From Crocosphaera chwakensis CCY0110 (GTDB lineage Bacteria > Cyanobacteriota > Cyanobacteriia > Cyanobacteriales > Microcystaceae): a DNA stretch of 64,000 nt. The stretch is taken from assembly GCF_000169335.1 (NCBI RefSeq), contig NZ_AAXW01000009.1, forward strand, positions 62,001-126,000, given 5' to 3'. Below are positions 18,107 through 27,478 of this stretch, piece by piece; within the stretch, counting starts at the first letter, position 1; every line of letters begins with the position of its first letter. The translations under genes were made by a program, and so were the position numbers. The notes beneath the pieces were generated by a model that saw only the letters and a program-made list of their open reading frames with translations, had not been told where the DNA came from and made no database searches.

Positions 18107-19145
18107 GGGGCAGTACCTCCTCAGGGAATACAAAGTTTTGATGGGGTTGGTCTTGGGGAGCCATCCAAGCTCTGAGACCTTCGTTTAATAAAATGTTTTT
18201 GGTGTAGAATGTCTCAAATTCGGGGTCTTCTGCTGCCCGTAATTCTTGAGACACGAAGTCATAAGCTCGTAAGTTTAAGGCTAAACCGACAATACCGATC
18301 GCACTCATCCATAACCCAGTTACGGGTACGAATAACATGAAGAAGTGTAACCAACGTTTGTTAGAGAAGGCAATGCCGAATATCTGTGACCAGAAACGGT
18401 TGGCTGTCACCATTGAGTAGGTTTCTTCTGCTTGAGTGGGTTCAAAGGCACGGAAGGTATTAGCTTGCTCACCATCTTCAAACAAGGTGTTTTCTACGGT
18501 TGCACCGTGAATGGCACAGAGTAAAGCACCACCTAAAACACCAGCCACTCCCATCATGTGGAAGGGGTTCAGTGTCCAGTTGTGGAACCCTTGTAAGAAT
18601 AAGATGAAACGGAAAATTCCTGCTACTCCAAAACTAGGTCCGAAGAACCAGCTAGACTGTCCTAGAGGGTACATCAAGAATACACTGACGAATACCGCAA
18701 TAGGGGCAGAGAAAGCGATGGCGTTGTAAGGACGGATGCCAACTAAACGGGAAATTTCAAACTGACGTAACATGAAGCCAATCAGTCCAAATGCTCCGTG
18801 AAGGGCTGTAAATGTCCATAAACCGCCGATTTGGCACCAACGGGTGAAGTCTCCTTGGGCTTCTGGTCCCCAGAGGAACAGTAAGGAGTGTCCGAAGGCG
18901 TTAGCAGGAGAAGAAACCGCTACGGTTAAAAAGTTACATCCTTCTAGGTAGGAACTGGCTAACCCGTGGGTGTACCAGGATGTTACAAAGGTGGTTCCGG
19001 TTAACCAGCCTCCTAGTGCTAAATAAGCACAGGGGAATAGTAGTAAACCAGACCAACCTACGAATACAAAGCGATCGCGTTTTAACCAGTCATCGAGGAC
19101 GTCAAACCATCCTCTTTCTGGTGCGCGTCCGACTGCAATAGTCAT
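18090..19145 (-). CDS. psbD: photosystem II D2 reaction-centre protein
   Basis: The 351-residue protein is D2, which forms the photosystem II core with D1. The N-terminus MTIAVGRAPERGWFDVLDDW, the chlorophyll/pheophytin helix region (FTALHGAFGLIGFMLRQFE), the quinone QA and iron site (NPFHMMGVAGVLGGALLCAI) and the C-terminal PEEVLPRGNAL are all conserved. The ATG at 19145 fits the family and has AGAGGA about 10 bases upstream. A TTG at 19154 would add three residues. It is the first gene of a two-gene operon, so this is the psbD1-type copy rather than a monocistronic psbD2. Confidence 0.97.
   Translation of the reverse strand: MTIAVGRAPERGWFDVLDDWLKRDRFVFVGWSGLLLFPCAYLALGGWLTGTTFVTSWYTHGLASSYLEGCNFLTVAVSSPANAFGHSLLFLWGPEAQGDFTRWCQIGGLWTFTALHGAFGLIGFMLRQFEISRLVGIRPYNAIAFSAPIAVFVSVFLMYPLGQSSWFFGPSFGVAGIFRFILFLQGFHNWTLNPFHMMGVAGVLGGALLCAIHGATVENTLFEDGEQANTFRAFEPTQAEETYSMVTANRFWSQIFGIAFSNKRWLHFFMLFVPVTGLWMSAIGIVGLALNLRAYDFVSQELRAAEDPEFETFYTKNILLNEGLRAWMAPQDQPHQNFVFPEEVLPRGNAL
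18116..18121 (-). promoter_or_regulatory. psbC ribosome binding site inside psbD
   Basis: AGGAGG on the minus strand lies inside the last codons of psbD, 9 bases before the GTG at 18106. It decides the GTG start of psbC over the in-frame ATG at 18133, which has no comparable site. Confidence 0.85.
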
Positions 19146-19648
19146 AGAATCCAATCCTCTTGCTTAACTGAAATCAATGGCAAGATTTCTTAACGTTTGT
19201 TTTATCTAGTTTAGGTCATATTGTCCCATTTTCTTATAGGGTGCGACCTAGAGAACGCCTATCAGTTTGACTGAATCGGCTCTTTTGGTAAGTGATGTTA
19301 GATCCGTGAACTAACTTCAGGATTAGAGTTAGGGGATCATTAACATTTCTTAAACTAGCACAATTTTCTCCCAAACTTCGGGTAATTTCCTTGTTCAAGG
19401 TAAATTGCGCTTTTCGCTATCTTTAGACTATTATTAGCAAAAAATTTACAATTTGACACATCTTGTCTCATAATTTATCCAAGATTTTTCGGATGACCCC
19501 CATGAATTTATGTCTATTAATACCATAAGTCAAGGGTTAAAATGGCGTTTTATCTGGGTTTAGGATAAATTTATAAATTCAATCTTAAGAATCCTCTATA
19601 TTATTATTCAGGGTTAGATAACATTGTCTAACCCTCATTTACTTATGA
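19146..19648. other. psbD upstream region
   Basis: The 503-base spacer between psbD and the yqeY-type gene must hold the psbD promoter and leader. I found no convincing -35/-10 pair on the minus strand. The only clear structure is the hairpin at 19610-19635. A plus-strand TTGACA at about 19453 has no gene to serve. Confidence 0.4.
19610..19635 (-). terminator. hairpin after YqeY-like gene
   Basis: A 9-base-pair perfect stem (AGGGTTAGA / TCTAACCCT) lies 14 bases after the stop of the 19649-20122 gene on the minus strand. The following bases are A/T rich but lack a clean U tract, so termination is likely but may be weak. Confidence 0.6.
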
Positions 19649-20122
19649 TTAGTTTAATTTAGCTTTCACTATTTCTTGGACTTGTTTCCCGTCTGCTTTG
19701 CCTTTTAATTCTTTCATCGCTGGTCCCATGACTTTTCCCATATCTTTTGGGGAGGTTGCCCCTACTGACTGAATAATATTGTCGATAATGGCTTCAATTT
19801 CTTCTGTCGACAATTGACGGGGTAAATAAGTTTCAATAATGGCTAATTCTTGGGCTTCTTTATCAGCTAAATCATCTCTACCCCCTTGACGATATTGTTC
19901 AATGGAATCTCGGCGTTGTTTTGCTTGTTGTGCTAATACTTCTAACTCTTGTTCTGGGGTTAATTCTGTTTGTCCTTTTGGTCGTACTTCGACTTCTTTT
20001 TCAAGGATAACTTTTTTCAAACTTCTAATCGTCTCTAAGCGAATTTTATCCTTTGCTTTCATTGCTTTTTTAATCTCTTCGGTTAATTTCTCTTTTAGTC
20101 TTTGTTCAGTAGATTCAGTCAT
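19649..20122 (-). CDS. GatB/YqeY domain protein
   Basis: This 157-residue protein is a stand-alone YqeY. The N-terminal helical bundle contains MKAKDKIRLETIRSLKKVI, the middle DSIEQYRQGGRDDLADKE, and the end TSPKDMGKVMGPAMKEL followed by ADGKQVQEIVKAKLN. The C-terminal domain is shared with the amidotransferase subunit GatB, where it touches tRNA. Stand-alone YqeY proteins are thought to aid tRNA-dependent amidation, but their role is not settled. It is soluble and encoded alone, with its own hairpin terminator downstream. Confidence 0.92.
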   Translation of the reverse strand: MTESTEQRLKEKLTEEIKKAMKAKDKIRLETIRSLKKVILEKEVEVRPKGQTELTPEQELEVLAQQAKQRRDSIEQYRQGGRDDLADKEAQELAIIETYLPRQLSTEEIEAIIDNIIQSVGATSPKDMGKVMGPAMKELKGKADGKQVQEIVKAKLN

Positions 20123-20307
20123 GATTTTTTCCTTAATAACGCCTATCTAATGATAAGTTTTTTGATAGCAAAATATAGCACCACACAGTAGTTCTAAAAT
20201 ACCATATTTGAGGACAAGAGAATAGATAATAGTTTATTTTGTCCTTTTCTGATATCTTACTCTATTTTGCTAGTGCTATGGATGATCTCTTGATGAGGAT
20301 AATCTAG

Positions 20308-21363
20308 TTAAGAATTTGATGAAATGTCGGTTGATGATGCAGTTTCTACAGATTTTTTAGAATTTTCTTGACTTTTTTCAATCTCGGATTGAATAACAGA
20401 AGGTTGTAAAATTGTAATATGAAAATCTTTCCGAGTTTTATTATTAAGGAATTTGTGCTGTAATGTTTCCCATTCTTGCCACTTTTCATAACGATTTTCT
20501 TGCAGTATTTTAGCAAAAGTTGGCATCTTATTGAGAATATTATCTTCAAAAACTTCATCGAGAAATTCAACTAACACAAAGCTATCTTGTATCTCTCCTA
20601 ATATACTTTGTATCCGTTTAATATCTTTTAGATAATCTTCATAGACTTCTCCATAAAACTGGGTAAATAATTCCATATTATAACGAGTTCGTTTAGCTGC
20701 TTTTCGTAAATCGTGTAACATTAATCCCTGTTTGTCGAGTAAAGATTCTACTGCTTCTTTAGATAAACTCTCAGGAAAACTGATGCTTTCTGCTTCAAAT
20801 TTAACCCCAATTACCCAACCAGGATGTAACATTAATTGACTGACTTCTGGTAACAAAAGATCCGGTAAAATGGTATGAATAGAAACTTGAGCAATATCAT
20901 GATAAGTTGGACTATTTAACCAATCATCAAAGCCTTGTTTAAGATCAACACATTTTTGACTATTTAAAGTTTTTCTGACTGTTTTTAAAACTTTTTTTCT
21001 TTGTTTTTCTAGATTAGATAAAGCTTGTTTTAACTGTTTTTGTTCCTGCTTAGGTAAATTAGGATAATAATTATTTTTTAAGCTATCTTCTAAAACATCT
21101 AAATCTCTTAGCTTGCCTAAAGTTTTGGCAATCTTCCCAACTTTTTTTTCTTGAGCATTTTCAGGTAAATCTAAAGCTGCTGAAAATCCTTTAATGGTAC
21201 TTCTTAAACGTCGCATACCTACTCGCATTTGATGTAATTCTTCAGGATCTTTATCTTCTAATACTACTAATTCATGAGATAAAAATTTATTGTAATGCGT
21301 TGCAATAGCTAGATAAGCCCAATCTCCAAAGGTTTTGGGTTCATGTCCTAAGTCATATTTCAT
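20308..21363 (-). CDS. CHAD domain protein
   Basis: The 351-residue protein is an alpha-helical CHAD protein, rich in Lys, Arg and His. The first repeat shows ELHQMRVGMRRLRSTIKGF, with conserved H44 and arginines, and the second LMLHDLRKAAKRTRYNMELF. CHAD domains bind inorganic polyphosphate and often sit beside CYTH triphosphatases. No CYTH gene is visible here. The last 40 residues are low-complexity Ser/Lys. A role at polyphosphate granules is inferred from the family. Confidence 0.88.
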   Translation of the reverse strand: MKYDLGHEPKTFGDWAYLAIATHYNKFLSHELVVLEDKDPEELHQMRVGMRRLRSTIKGFSAALDLPENAQEKKVGKIAKTLGKLRDLDVLEDSLKNNYYPNLPKQEQKQLKQALSNLEKQRKKVLKTVRKTLNSQKCVDLKQGFDDWLNSPTYHDIAQVSIHTILPDLLLPEVSQLMLHPGWVIGVKFEAESISFPESLSKEAVESLLDKQGLMLHDLRKAAKRTRYNMELFTQFYGEVYEDYLKDIKRIQSILGEIQDSFVLVEFLDEVFEDNILNKMPTFAKILQENRYEKWQEWETLQHKFLNNKTRKDFHITILQPSVIQSEIEKSQENSKKSVETASSTDISSNS

Positions 21364-21776
21364 ATTATTACCTCCAGCGAAATATTAGTAGGAGAGAGTT
21401 ATTTATTTTAGACACAAAAGGTTTTTGACTTTTTAGCTTACTGAAAATCAAAAGTAGTTTTTTCTATTACTTAATTTTCAATTCGATACAAATGTCTGTA
21501 AACTCTCCCCTGTACTTATTTTAATCAATGTAATTACTTATGTTATCACAAGGTTAAGAAGTGTTAAAGGGTTATCCTTTAATCCCAATTTTTTAGATAT
21601 AAAAGTTAACAGTTGTAAACGCTAACAAAAACTGGTTAATAAAGGTATGGTTAAAGAAATACCAGTTAATATTCTATTGGTGCTATTTTTCCTCATTCTT
21701 TCAACATAATACTGAAAATAAGGGTTTTCCTAAATTATAATATCATCACTTGTAACATTCAGATTAAATGTTTTAG
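21364..21776. other. spacer without recognised gene
   Basis: This 413-base A/T-rich spacer precedes the CHAD gene on the minus strand and follows the DUF1629-type gene. A 20-codon hydrophobic reading frame at 21648 (plus strand) is present but unsupported. I see no terminator, repeat or RNA gene. Confidence 0.4.
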
Positions 21777-22331
21777 TTAAGGAGTAGAATAAACAAGTTC
21801 AAACTTAAGTCCAGTTAGCCCATATTCTTTAACTTTAGAATAAAATTTATCAGTTCCAAAAATAGATGAACGAGTAAGCTGAGGTAGTTTAAAATGTGTT
21901 ACATTTTCTAGTAATTCTTCTTTAAAGACGTATTTCTCTACATCCATTATACCTTGTTCAATTTCATCAAAATACTCAATGACACTTTTTTCTTTATCTA
22001 AACAATCAATAAGATTAGTTATATTTAAAATGTTCAAATCTAATCCATCTACATTAGTTGGGATGATTTCTACCTCTTTAATAATATATGGTTTGAGTTT
22101 AATAAGGGCATAACTATCACAAAATAATAGACCTGAATCTAAACCTATAAAATCACCAACAGGTTTATCTTCTAGTAATTTTACTCTATAAGGAAAAGAC
22201 CAATCTTCTCCTAATCTTTGTCCTTCAAAATAAGGCCAATCTGGACAAAATTGTAACTCACCTCCATCATCACTGACAAAATTTACACCAACAAAGTTTT
22301 TTACATCATTATCGATGTCCCAAATTTTCAT
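21777..22331 (-). CDS. DUF1629/Imm11-like protein
   Basis: The 184-residue protein looks like the DUF1629 (Imm11) immunity-type family. It has a short N-terminal strand-rich part, a central 'PTNVDGLDLNILNITN' segment and the family-like ending LPQLTRSSIFGTDKFYSKVK followed by GLTGLKFELVYS. Members are predicted immunity proteins of polymorphic toxin systems, but no toxin is encoded nearby. The assignment rests on the C-terminal pattern alone. It is likely co-transcribed with the unrecognised gene 59 bases upstream. Confidence 0.55.
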   Translation of the reverse strand: MKIWDIDNDVKNFVGVNFVSDDGGELQFCPDWPYFEGQRLGEDWSFPYRVKLLEDKPVGDFIGLDSGLLFCDSYALIKLKPYIIKEVEIIPTNVDGLDLNILNITNLIDCLDKEKSVIEYFDEIEQGIMDVEKYVFKEELLENVTHFKLPQLTRSSIFGTDKFYSKVKEYGLTGLKFELVYSTP

Positions 22332-22390
22332 ACTTAAAACTCCATTCTTAACAAAAAAATTTCTAAACTAATTATATTAGTTAAAAAGAT

Positions 22391-22936
22391 TTAGATAGGA
22401 TCATAAGGTCTAGTATATTTTTCTACAAAATATTCAAAGAATAATTCATTTATTGGATATGTTTCCCAATCTTCGTAACTCAAAGCAATTTTACAGAGTC
22501 TACTTAAAATTAACCATATTTTATCATTATCAGTAAGCTCTGATTCTTCTCTTTTTAGAAAAATAAAATCATAAAATTCTGTCATCCAATAATCTAAAAT
22601 TACCTTGATTTCATCATGAAGAATATTTTGTGTTCTTTTGTTCAGAACTGAAAATAAAGGGATTAAGTCAATACGTCCAATAAACACATAAGTTAAAAAA
22701 CGAATTGAATTATCAACATTGCAATGAATACAACCAATTTCTACCCACTTTGGAGGGAAAACCTCAGAAACTTGACTCCATTGTTTTAATTGTGTCTGAG
22801 AAAAGAAATTTAGTAAATAAAATATCTCGGAAATATGTTCTATTTCTTCTTCTGAAAATTGAAGTAATTTCACTATATTAAATTCATTCATATCATATTC
22901 ATCAAAAAAAAGGACAATGAATAAATAATCAATCAT
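22391..22936 (-). CDS. unrecognised 181-residue protein
   Basis: I do not recognise this protein. It is acidic, mostly helical by composition, and has no signal peptide, although the first 12 residues (MIDYLFIVLFFD) are hydrophobic. An internal ATG at 22891 (MNEFNIVKLLQF) would remove that stretch and may be the real start. The centre holds a Cys pair (IGCIHCNVDN). It sits between sdhA and the DUF1629-type gene on one strand. Such small paired genes often include immunity proteins, but that is speculation here. Confidence 0.6.
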   Translation of the reverse strand: MIDYLFIVLFFDEYDMNEFNIVKLLQFSEEEIEHISEIFYLLNFFSQTQLKQWSQVSEVFPPKWVEIGCIHCNVDNSIRFLTYVFIGRIDLIPLFSVLNKRTQNILHDEIKVILDYWMTEFYDFIFLKREESELTDNDKIWLILSRLCKIALSYEDWETYPINELFFEYFVEKYTRPYDPI

Positions 22937-22960
22937 TAATTACTCATTATCCCTAATTAT

Positions 22961-24688
22961 TTAATATTTGCGCTCTTTCGGTTCAAACATATCAATCACT
23001 ACATCCATATATTGAATATCTAAACCAGCAGCAGAATAATAAGCTAAGGTATGTTTCAAAAAGTTGGGATCATCTCGTTTCGTATAATCTTCCCGTGAAT
23101 GGGCCCCACGACTTTCTTTGCGGTTTAAAGCAGAGGTTAAAATCATCTCACCCACCACCATAATATTGCGTAATTCCATTGCTTCAATTAATTCAGTATT
23201 CCAACAATTTTCCTTATCATCTAGATAAATGTTGTCATATTGCGCTTTAAATTCTTGAATTTTATTAATACCTTCCTGCATTAATTCTTCAGTCCGAAAT
23301 ACCCCACAATGTTCGGCCATAGAGTCTTGAAACTGTTGACGTAATGCCCCAATACGAATGGTTCCTTCTTTATTTAACAGGCTAGAAATACGCTGTTTTG
23401 CTTCATTCAAATAAGTCTCTTCATCAAACTCAGAAAACTTACGATCTTTAACATAATGAGCGATATTTTCCCCTGTAATTTTGCCATACACCACACATTC
23501 TAATAAAGAATTACTACCCAACCGGTTGGCCCCGTGTACCGACACACAAGCACATTCCCCTGCTGCAAAAAATCCTTCTGTGAGGCGATCGCCACTTAAT
23601 CTTACCCTTCCTTGGGTATTAACGGGGATGCCTCCCATGCAATAATGGGCGGTAGGACGCACTGGCATCGGTTCATAAACCGCGTCAACTCCTACTAAAC
23701 GGTGTGCTTCTTCCCAACAAAAGGGAACCCGACTCATGATCTTTTCTTCCCCCATGTGGCGCAAGTCTAAATAAACACAGGGACCGCCTGGCCTGCCATC
23801 AGGATGTACACCTCGTCCGGCACGTATTTCTAGGGTAATGGCACGAGAGGTGATGTCACGGGGAGCGAGTTCCATGCGCGAGGGTGCATAATCTTCCATA
23901 AACCGCCGTCCTTCACTATTAATAAGATAGGCTCCTTCTCCTCTGACAGCTTCAGAAATTAACACGCCGACAGGATATAAACCAGTGGGATGAAACTGCA
24001 CAAACTCCATGTCTTCTAACGGGACACCGGCTAACGCTGACATAGCTAACCCGTCCCCTGTTGAAGCAAAATCATTAGACGTAGTGTTGAATACCCGTCC
24101 GTAACCCCCGGTGGCGAACATCACTACCTTACTGTGAATAATTTCCAGGGTTCCATCTTCGATATGATATATGACAATGCCTTTGGCTTCCCCGTCTTCA
24201 TAGATCAACTGCATCACATACCATTCATCATAAATAGTAACTCCGTTGCGTCGTAAGTTATTGACTAACTCATGAAGGATAGCATGACCTGTTTTATCAG
24301 CAGCGTAACAGGTACGGTTATGGGTATGGCCGCCAAAAGCCCGTTGAGCAATTTTCCCATTGTCTAAACGGGAAAATAACACCCCCAAATGTTCAAGATC
24401 GATAATAACATCGGGAGCTTGTTGGGTAAGTAAGGCTACCGCATCTTGATCCGCTAAATAGTCCGAACCTTTTACAGTATCAAATGCGTGAGACTCCCAA
24501 CTGTCTTCTGAATCAACATTTTTTAGACTAGCAGCGATCCCTCCTTGGGCTGCAACAGAGTGCGATCGAATGGGATGAGTTTTGGCAACAACAGCCACAT
24601 CAATACTAGGGTTAAGGCGTTTTATTTCTAGGGCAGCGCGAGATCCCGCTAAACCACCGCCCACAATGACCACATCATGTTTTAACAT
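22961..24688 (-). CDS. sdhA: succinate dehydrogenase/fumarate reductase flavoprotein
   Basis: The 575-residue protein has an N-terminal FAD Rossmann motif (VVIVGGGLAGSRAALE) and the segment RSHSVAAQGGIAASL. In this segment H43 aligns with the histidine that binds FAD covalently. Further on are HPTGLYPVGVLISEAVRGEG, GGIPVNTQGRV and a C-terminal arginine-rich end with RKESRGAHSRED. It should oxidise succinate to fumarate in the membrane respiratory chain. The iron-sulfur subunit (sdhB) is not adjacent, as is usual in cyanobacteria. Confidence 0.95.
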   Translation of the reverse strand: MLKHDVVIVGGGLAGSRAALEIKRLNPSIDVAVVAKTHPIRSHSVAAQGGIAASLKNVDSEDSWESHAFDTVKGSDYLADQDAVALLTQQAPDVIIDLEHLGVLFSRLDNGKIAQRAFGGHTHNRTCYAADKTGHAILHELVNNLRRNGVTIYDEWYVMQLIYEDGEAKGIVIYHIEDGTLEIIHSKVVMFATGGYGRVFNTTSNDFASTGDGLAMSALAGVPLEDMEFVQFHPTGLYPVGVLISEAVRGEGAYLINSEGRRFMEDYAPSRMELAPRDITSRAITLEIRAGRGVHPDGRPGGPCVYLDLRHMGEEKIMSRVPFCWEEAHRLVGVDAVYEPMPVRPTAHYCMGGIPVNTQGRVRLSGDRLTEGFFAAGECACVSVHGANRLGSNSLLECVVYGKITGENIAHYVKDRKFSEFDEETYLNEAKQRISSLLNKEGTIRIGALRQQFQDSMAEHCGVFRTEELMQEGINKIQEFKAQYDNIYLDDKENCWNTELIEAMELRNIMVVGEMILTSALNRKESRGAHSREDYTKRDDPNFLKHTLAYYSAAGLDIQYMDVVIDMFEPKERKY

Positions 24689-24877
24689 CTTTTACTAGGC
24701 TAGAGCTTTCCTACTTTTGACTCTAACTTATTGAAAGACAAAGGACTTCAAAAAAATATTAAAACTTTATAAATCTATGAACCAACCATCTAAATTACTC
24801 TATGGACTCGGAGGAATCACACAGACATTATTTTGTGCTTTGTTTGAGTAAGTTAATAACATTTTATTAAGGTTTTA

Positions 24878-25807
24878 TTATGATTTTTTAGCTAAATTCC
24901 AGTTCTGGTCTTTAAGTTCTTCAAAAGGCATTTGAGAAAAATCAGAAAAAACTTCTTTATATTTTAAGACCCTAACATTTAATTTTATAACACGATAATA
25001 AAAACTAATTTTTGAAGAAATTTTATTCCAGACCTTGTGAAGAAAAGAGACTGATGGATATTCTATTTTTTTGAGAGTTTCAAAGTAATCCTTATTTTCT
25101 TCATAAGTAGCCTTACCAACCTTAATCTTATATTTTTCTAATACATCTTTGAAAATCGCAACTGTTTTCTGCTCATCATAATTAATAGGAAAACCAGCAG
25201 CAGCAGCAGCTAAACCTATAACCAACCCTTCTTGATTATAAAGTCCCTGGTATTCATAATAATCTGCTAACAGTTCCCAGTATCTAATAAATTGTAAATA
25301 CTGTTCATTTTTTTGTATATAGAATATACCTTCAAAAACAAATTTTACTTGTTCTAAATTCAATTGATAGTATGAAGCTACCTGTTGAACAAACTTAAAC
25401 ATTTTATTTCTTTGTAGATACTCTTTATGATAAGGATTACTTTTATTTTCTTTGTAAAAATTCTTCAAAATATTATAACAGCTATAAGCAACTATACCTG
25501 GTTTAAAGTTTATAGAATCAGGTATCTGCTCTTTGATTCTAATATTTGCATCTACAAAAATACAAGATTGGTAAAACTCTAAAGCTTTAGAAATAACTAT
25601 TCTTTTATCGTTATAAATTCTACAACTTATTGGCTGATATTTGAATGCTTTAATATTAGATTTTTGCTGAAAATATCTTGGTTTATCTGTTAAAATAAAT
25701 AGCTCTGTTTTGGGAGCATAAAATTCTAAATCTCTAGCTAGTAATAAAGCACAATTACGGTAACTTTGACCAATAGCTAGGGTACAAAAACAATATTCCT
25801 TATTCAT
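24878..25807 (-). CDS. putative GT-A-fold glycosyltransferase
   Basis: The 309-residue protein begins like a nucleotide-sugar transferase: YCFCTLAIGQSYRNCALLLA, then FILTDKP, then a 'CIFVDANIRI' motif near residue 88 in the place of a DxD. The region NQEGLVIGLAAAAAGFPINY may be the acceptor side. No family is recognised with certainty. It is transcribed divergently from a sulfotransferase-fold gene 118 bases away, echoing the sugar/sulfate pairing at the left end of the window. Surface-glycan synthesis is an inference. Confidence 0.5.
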   Translation of the reverse strand: MNKEYCFCTLAIGQSYRNCALLLARDLEFYAPKTELFILTDKPRYFQQKSNIKAFKYQPISCRIYNDKRIVISKALEFYQSCIFVDANIRIKEQIPDSINFKPGIVAYSCYNILKNFYKENKSNPYHKEYLQRNKMFKFVQQVASYYQLNLEQVKFVFEGIFYIQKNEQYLQFIRYWELLADYYEYQGLYNQEGLVIGLAAAAAGFPINYDEQKTVAIFKDVLEKYKIKVGKATYEENKDYFETLKKIEYPSVSFLHKVWNKISSKISFYYRVIKLNVRVLKYKEVFSDFSQMPFEELKDQNWNLAKKS

Positions 25808-25925
25808 AATGTTAAAAGGCTAAAAGCAAATACTAAATTAAGAGAAAAAAGATTAAACTTATTTGACGATGCTATGTTACCACATTATGATGATATAATC
25901 AAATAAAGTTCAATTGCAAATTATC

Positions 25926-26801
25926 ATGGTATTTAATAATTTATATGAAGTTCGTGTATTAGGTATTAGAAGAAGCGGAAATCATGCGATTATTTCTTGG
26001 TTAATTGACAATTATTCAGGGAGAGTTGTGCATCTAAATGATATACTTTTTCAAAAGGGACAAGATCCTTATTATGCGTTAAGAAATCGTATTACTATTA
26101 AAGGATTACCTTACTGGAGATGTTATCAAGATTTTAGCCAAAAAACTTTAGTAAGTTTAGCTAAATCTTTTTTGAATATTCCTGAACATTTTAGTTTACA
26201 AATTAGAGATAAAGCAGTCAATATTGAATACATACGTCAGTCTCCAAAAGATTTTTTAATCTATAGTTATGAAGACATTGATCCTCAAAATTCTCAATTA
26301 GACCTCTTTGAACAAAATTATCAAAAATATTTGGGAGAAAGTCGCAAAAGATTAGAGATATTAATTCTTAGAGATCCTTTTAATTTATTTGCTAGTTTAT
26401 TAGAATCACAAATGATGAAAAAAAACGATGAAGAACAACATAAATACGTCGAGTTATATAAGGCTTATGCAAGAGAATATTTAGAGCAATCTCAAAGTGG
26501 AAATATTGAAAAAATATACGTTAACTATAATCAGTGGTTTTTGAGCAAGCAGTATAGAATTCAACTAGCTGAACACTTAGGCTTTACAAGCAGTGGAGAA
26601 CCTTATGAAAAGGTAGCACACCAAGGAAAAGGAAGCTCTTTTGACCAACTCAAACTACAAAATAATGCAACTCAAATGAAAGTTCTCGAACGCTGGAAAA
26701 GCTATAAAAATGATCAATTTTATCGAGAAATTTTTCGAGACCAAGAATTAAAAGATATGACTGAAACAATTTATGGAAATATGGCAGATTTTAGCCTCTA
26801 A
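25926..26801 (+). CDS. putative sulfotransferase-fold protein
   Basis: The roughly 291-residue protein has a P-loop-like RVLGIRRSGNHAIISWLIDN close to the start and LEILILRDPFNLFASLLES in the middle. These correspond to the phosphosulfate and 3'-phosphate loops of sulfotransferases. The C-terminal half (HQGKGSSFDQL, then LERWKSYKND) also fits that fold. The ATG at 25926 is chosen over the TTG at 25914. It could also be a related nucleoside-kinase-like protein of unknown function. The substrate is unknown. A transposase remnant follows directly. Confidence 0.6.
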   Translation: MVFNNLYEVRVLGIRRSGNHAIISWLIDNYSGRVVHLNDILFQKGQDPYYALRNRITIKGLPYWRCYQDFSQKTLVSLAKSFLNIPEHFSLQIRDKAVNIEYIRQSPKDFLIYSYEDIDPQNSQLDLFEQNYQKYLGESRKRLEILILRDPFNLFASLLESQMMKKNDEEQHKYVELYKAYAREYLEQSQSGNIEKIYVNYNQWFLSKQYRIQLAEHLGFTSSGEPYEKVAHQGKGSSFDQLKLQNNATQMKVLERWKSYKNDQFYREIFRDQELKDMTETIYGNMADFSL

Positions 26802-26851
26802 AAAATAAACTCTGCTAGAAAAATTGAACTATTTCAGGGACATAAGATTCA

Positions 26852-27070
26852 ATGAATCAACCGCAGCATAAGTCAAAAAAAGAATGCGGTTATCCTAGTA
26901 CAAGGAAAAGTGGTGAGACAAACAACATTGAAAGATTAAATAATACCCTAAGACACCGTTGCTCTCGTTTAGTTAGAAAAAACCTAGCATTTTCTAAAAG
27001 CTTTTTCAATCATGAAGGGGCTATTTTATATTTCATCCATCATTATAATGAGGAAATGATATCAACTTAG
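26852..27070 (+). pseudogene. IS1-family transposase 3' remnant
   Basis: Only the last third of an IS1-type transposase is present: NNIERLNNTLRHRCSRLVRK, then NLAFSKSFFNHEGAILYFIH and HYNEE. This is the characteristic C-terminal stretch of the DDE/InsB domain. The first 20 residues do not fit the family, and no upstream transposase sequence or terminal inverted repeat is visible. It is a dead fragment. Confidence 0.75.
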
Positions 27071-27235
27071 ATTAACTTTCACTACTTAAATAACACTACC
27101 CTCCGAATGACAATTGAACAATTACAGATTTATGGAACTTCTGACCTCTGACTTTTTTAACTACCAATGTCTAATATGAACAGCATTTAGGGAATACTAA
27201 TACCACCAGATTTGTTATTACCATGAAGTAGCAAT

Positions 27236-27478
27236 ATGAAACCATTAGGATCGATCATATTAGTATTAGGATTAATTTTTGTTGCTGCCGGGGACAGTTT
27301 TTTACCCAAACCTCTAAGTACAGTGAGCAAAAATGCTCGTACCTACGTTAACAACATTTTCCTAAGTTTTACCCCAGATACCGACTTTGAGAAACCTAGT
27401 AAGCAACGAGATGCTCAAGTTGAGGATATGGAAGAACGGGTTCAAGGAAATCGTGGCGAATTAATTAAACGTCCATAA
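27236..27478 (+). CDS. small membrane-anchored protein, unrecognised
   Basis: This 80-residue protein has one N-terminal hydrophobic segment at residues 4-20 (LGSIILVLGLIFVAAGDSF). A hydrophilic, charged tail follows (KQRDAQVEDMEERVQGNRGE). It could be a single-pass membrane protein or an uncleaved export signal. No family is recognised. Codon use and the clean ATG with a long open frame support a real gene. Confidence 0.55.
   Translation: MKPLGSIILVLGLIFVAAGDSFLPKPLSTVSKNARTYVNNIFLSFTPDTDFEKPSKQRDAQVEDMEERVQGNRGELIKRP

Noticed and set aside
19453..19485. TTGACA followed by an A/T-rich stretch, promoter-like on the plus strand
   Set aside because: No gene on the plus strand follows for more than 6 kb, so it has nothing to drive, apart from a possible antisense RNA that I cannot support.
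21648..21710. 20-codon hydrophobic peptide MVKEIPVNILLVLFFLILST
   Set aside because: It does not match the small photosystem or cytochrome subunits I know, and the AAAGG is too close to the ATG.
24777..24851. 24-codon frame MNQPSKLLYGLGGITQTLFC... on the plus strand
   Set aside because: It is too short to support, with no ribosome site. It may be a gene remnant, but no family is recognised.
25200..25220. CAGCAGCAGCAGC run in the glycosyltransferase gene
   Set aside because: It only encodes a short alanine run in a real gene and is not long enough to be a variable repeat.
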